From: Pseudomonadota bacterium | GTDB lineage: Bacteria; Pseudomonadota; Alphaproteobacteria; Rhizobiales; Xanthobacteraceae | DNA: 64,000 nt | Assembly (NCBI GenBank): GCA_018242205.1 | Contig: JAFECJ010000012.1 | Span: forward strand, 48,031 to 112,030 | Direction of reading: 5' to 3' | Part shown: positions 62,492 to 64,000 of the stretch, in pieces | Layout of the letters: each line of letters starts with the position of its first letter | How positions within the stretch are numbered: position 1 is the first letter of the stretch | The notes under the pieces: model-generated | What the model was told of the DNA's origin: nothing | The model's input: only the letters and a program-made list of their open reading frames with translations | The model's database searches: none | Position numbers and translations under genes: made by a program

Positions 62492-63733
62492 ATGAAGGCG
62501 ATCATTATCGGCGGCGGCGTCGGCGGACTGACCACGGCACTGATGTGCCACGCCAGAGGCATCGACTGCGAGGTCTATGAACAGGCGGACACGATCCGCG
62601 AGCTCGGCGTCGGCATCAACACGCTGCCACACGCCATCAAGGAGCTGAAGGAACTCGGCCTGCTCGAGCGGCTCGACGCGGTCGCCATCCGCACCTACGA
62701 ACTCACCTACGCCAACCGCTTCGGCCAGACGGTGTGGCACGAATTGCGCGGCACAGATGCCGGCTTCGAGGTGCCGCAGTTCTCGATCCACCGCGGCCGG
62801 CTGCAGGGCGTCATCTACCAGGCGGCGCGCGCCCGGCTCGGCGAAGGCAAGGTGTTCACCGGCCACCGCCTCGGCCATTTCATGCAGGATGAGTCCGGCG
62901 TCTCGGCCTACTTCTTCGACCGCCAGGGCCGCCACATCAGAACGGCGCGCGGCGACGTGCTGATCGGCGCCGACGGCATCCATTCTTTCGTCCGTGCCAA
63001 GCTGTTTCCGCAGGAGAGCCCGGCGGTGTGGAACGGCACGCTGCTGTGGCGCGGCGCGGTCGACTGGCCGCAATTCGGCACCGGCCGTTCGATGATCATC
63101 GCCGGCGGCATGGAAGCCAAATTCGTGCTCTATCCGATCGCTGCGGGCTCCGCGCCGGACCGCCGCCTCACAAACTGGGCCGTGATGGCCAAGGTGGCCG
63201 CAGGCGGCGCGCCGCCGAACAAGGAAGACTGGTCGCGGCAGGGGCGCTGGGACGATCTGCGGCCCTATGTGCAGAAGTTCAACCTGCCGTTCCTCGACGT
63301 CTCGCACCTCATCGAGGCGAGCGGCGAATTCTGGGAATATCCACTGTGCGACCGCGAGCCGCTGCCGCGCTGGTCGCATGGCCGCGTCACGCTGCTCGGC
63401 GACGCCGCGCATCCGATGTATCCGGTCGGCTCCAACGGCGCCTCGCAGGCGATCCTCGACGCGCGCTGCCTCACCGACCGCCTGGTGTCGGCTGACAACG
63501 TGATGCACGGCTTGTCGCAGTACGATCAGGAACGCCTGCCGATGACGACGCAGATCGTGCTGATGAACCGCAAGGGCGGGCCAGAAGGCGTCATCGACGC
63601 CATCGAAGCGCGCGCGCCGAACGGCTTCACCAATATCGACGACGTGCTGTCTTACGAAGAGCGCAAGGCGATCGTGCGCGGCTATGCCTCGACCGCAGGC
63701 TTCGCCAAGACGCAGGTCAACAAGGCGGCGTAG
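62492..63733 (+). CDS. FAD-dependent monooxygenase (UbiH/salicylate hydroxylase-like)
   Basis: 413 residues from ATG 62492 (a GTG codon just before is possible). Class A flavin hydroxylase motifs: AIIIGGGVGGLTTALM, VLIGADGIHSFVRAKLF and VTLLGDAAHPMYPVGSNGASQAILDARCL in outline. It would hydroxylate an aromatic ring with NAD(P)H and O2. It is divergent from the CoA-dependent operon and probably coregulated. It may prepare the hydroxylated or alternative substrate; the exact compound is unknown. Confidence 0.88.
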   Translation: MKAIIIGGGVGGLTTALMCHARGIDCEVYEQADTIRELGVGINTLPHAIKELKELGLLERLDAVAIRTYELTYANRFGQTVWHELRGTDAGFEVPQFSIHRGRLQGVIYQAARARLGEGKVFTGHRLGHFMQDESGVSAYFFDRQGRHIRTARGDVLIGADGIHSFVRAKLFPQESPAVWNGTLLWRGAVDWPQFGTGRSMIIAGGMEAKFVLYPIAAGSAPDRRLTNWAVMAKVAAGGAPPNKEDWSRQGRWDDLRPYVQKFNLPFLDVSHLIEASGEFWEYPLCDREPLPRWSHGRVTLLGDAAHPMYPVGSNGASQAILDARCLTDRLVSADNVMHGLSQYDQERLPMTTQIVLMNRKGGPEGVIDAIEARAPNGFTNIDDVLSYEERKAIVRGYASTAGFAKTQVNKAA

Positions 63734-63739
63734 CTCTCA

Positions 63740-63770
63740 CTTCACCCTCCCCTGGAGGGGGAGGGTGAAG
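63740..63770. repeat. Perfect 13-bp inverted repeat after FAD monooxygenase gene
   Basis: CTTCACCCTCCCC and its exact complement around TGGAG. It lies 7 bp past the stop codon and could act as a terminator-like hairpin. Elements of this form are common intergenic palindromes in relatives of this group, so it is probably a dispersed repeat. Confidence 0.7.
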
Positions 63771-64000
63771 CGCGTATGCCGCGCCTTCGTGCTTCACCGA
63801 TTCAATTTTCAAACAGCCAACGCTCCGCCGGCCCTGTTGTTGGCGGCGCGGGTCACGCCGTCTTCCTCTTTCCTCCCTCGACTCAACGTCGAGGGGATGG
63901 AGCGCCGCGAGGCGCTCTTATGGATCGCACCTTGCGGTGCGCGATGTCCCTTGCGAGAGGACACCATCGCCCCGCGGCGCTCCATCGCGGTGTCCTTTCG
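63771..64000. other. Intergenic region with clustered short palindromes
   Basis: No gene is visible in the last 230 bases. There are several inverted repeats in a row: CCTCGAC/GTCGAGG near 63876-63896, GCGCC-gcga-GGCGC near 63902-63915, GCACC-tt-GCGGTGC near 63927-63940, and GGACACC/GGTGTCC spanning about 63958-63995. It resembles a mosaic of repetitive elements; it may be cut by the window edge. Confidence 0.5.

Overview
The window is GC-rich alphaproteobacterial DNA, most like Hyphomicrobiales of the Bradyrhizobiaceae/Xanthobacteraceae type. This rests on the strong GC bias at third codon positions (which makes long antisense ORFs), a MlotiK1-type cyclic-nucleotide-gated channel, a NasST-controlled nitrate operon, TRAP/TAXI and NMT1-type transporters, a CoA-dependent aminobenzoate-type gene set and small palindromic repeats. 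It looks like ordinary chromosome: one tRNA-Arg, no insertion sequence, no CRISPR array and no clear prophage. The organism is an inference; no rRNA gene is present.

Layout. (1) 1-12.6 kb, minus: a type I secretion locus with a partial membrane-fusion protein, a PrtD-like ABC exporter and one 3414-residue RTX/VWA/FG-GAP adhesin. (2) 12.9-16.9 kb, plus: a cyclic-nucleotide-gated K+ channel, an MBL-fold hydrolase, a membrane cyclic-nucleotide-binding protein, a REPIN-like repeat and a LapG-type cysteine protease; then a small secreted protein and tRNA-Arg(TCG) on the minus strand. (3) 17.4-26.4 kb: an unassigned catabolic locus. An enolase-superfamily enzyme, a TIM-barrel isomerase and an alpha/beta hydrolase lie on minus; an NMT1/TauABC-type importer is divergent on plus; a DUF993 protein, a Gfo/Idh/MocA oxidoreductase and a TetR regulator lie on minus. 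Matching TAACCA..TGGTTA-type boxes occur in both control regions, so the TetR protein probably governs both. (4) 26.4-36.6 kb, minus: an IclR regulator, TAXI binding protein, fused TRAP permease, oligogalacturonate-lyase-like propeller, HyuA/HyuB and an EamA exporter, probably one operon.

(5) 36.8-51.2 kb, minus: nitrate assimilation. Order of transcription is cyanase, NasT, NasS, a leader RNA, NrtA, NrtB, a fused double ATPase, an NirB-like FAD protein, NirA-type nitrite reductase, a CysJ-like diaphorase and NasA-type nitrate reductase. The nrtA leader has a sigma-54-like promoter, two adjacent hexaloop hairpins and an intrinsic terminator, the layout expected for NasT (ANTAR) antitermination. 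Divergently, a formate/nitrite-family channel has a near-consensus sigma-54 promoter and a perfect 18-bp palindrome, followed by a PP2C phosphatase-kinase fusion.

(6) 54.7-63.7 kb: a tightly overlapping minus operon for aerobic CoA-thioester catabolism of an amino- or hydroxybenzoate (bifunctional monooxygenase/reductase, SDR, MarR, enoyl-CoA hydratase, acyl-CoA dehydrogenase, CoA ligase, RidA), with a divergent FAD monooxygenase. The right edge holds several inverted repeats.

Functional calls come from recognisable motifs and gene order read by eye; substrates for regions 3 and 4 are unknown.
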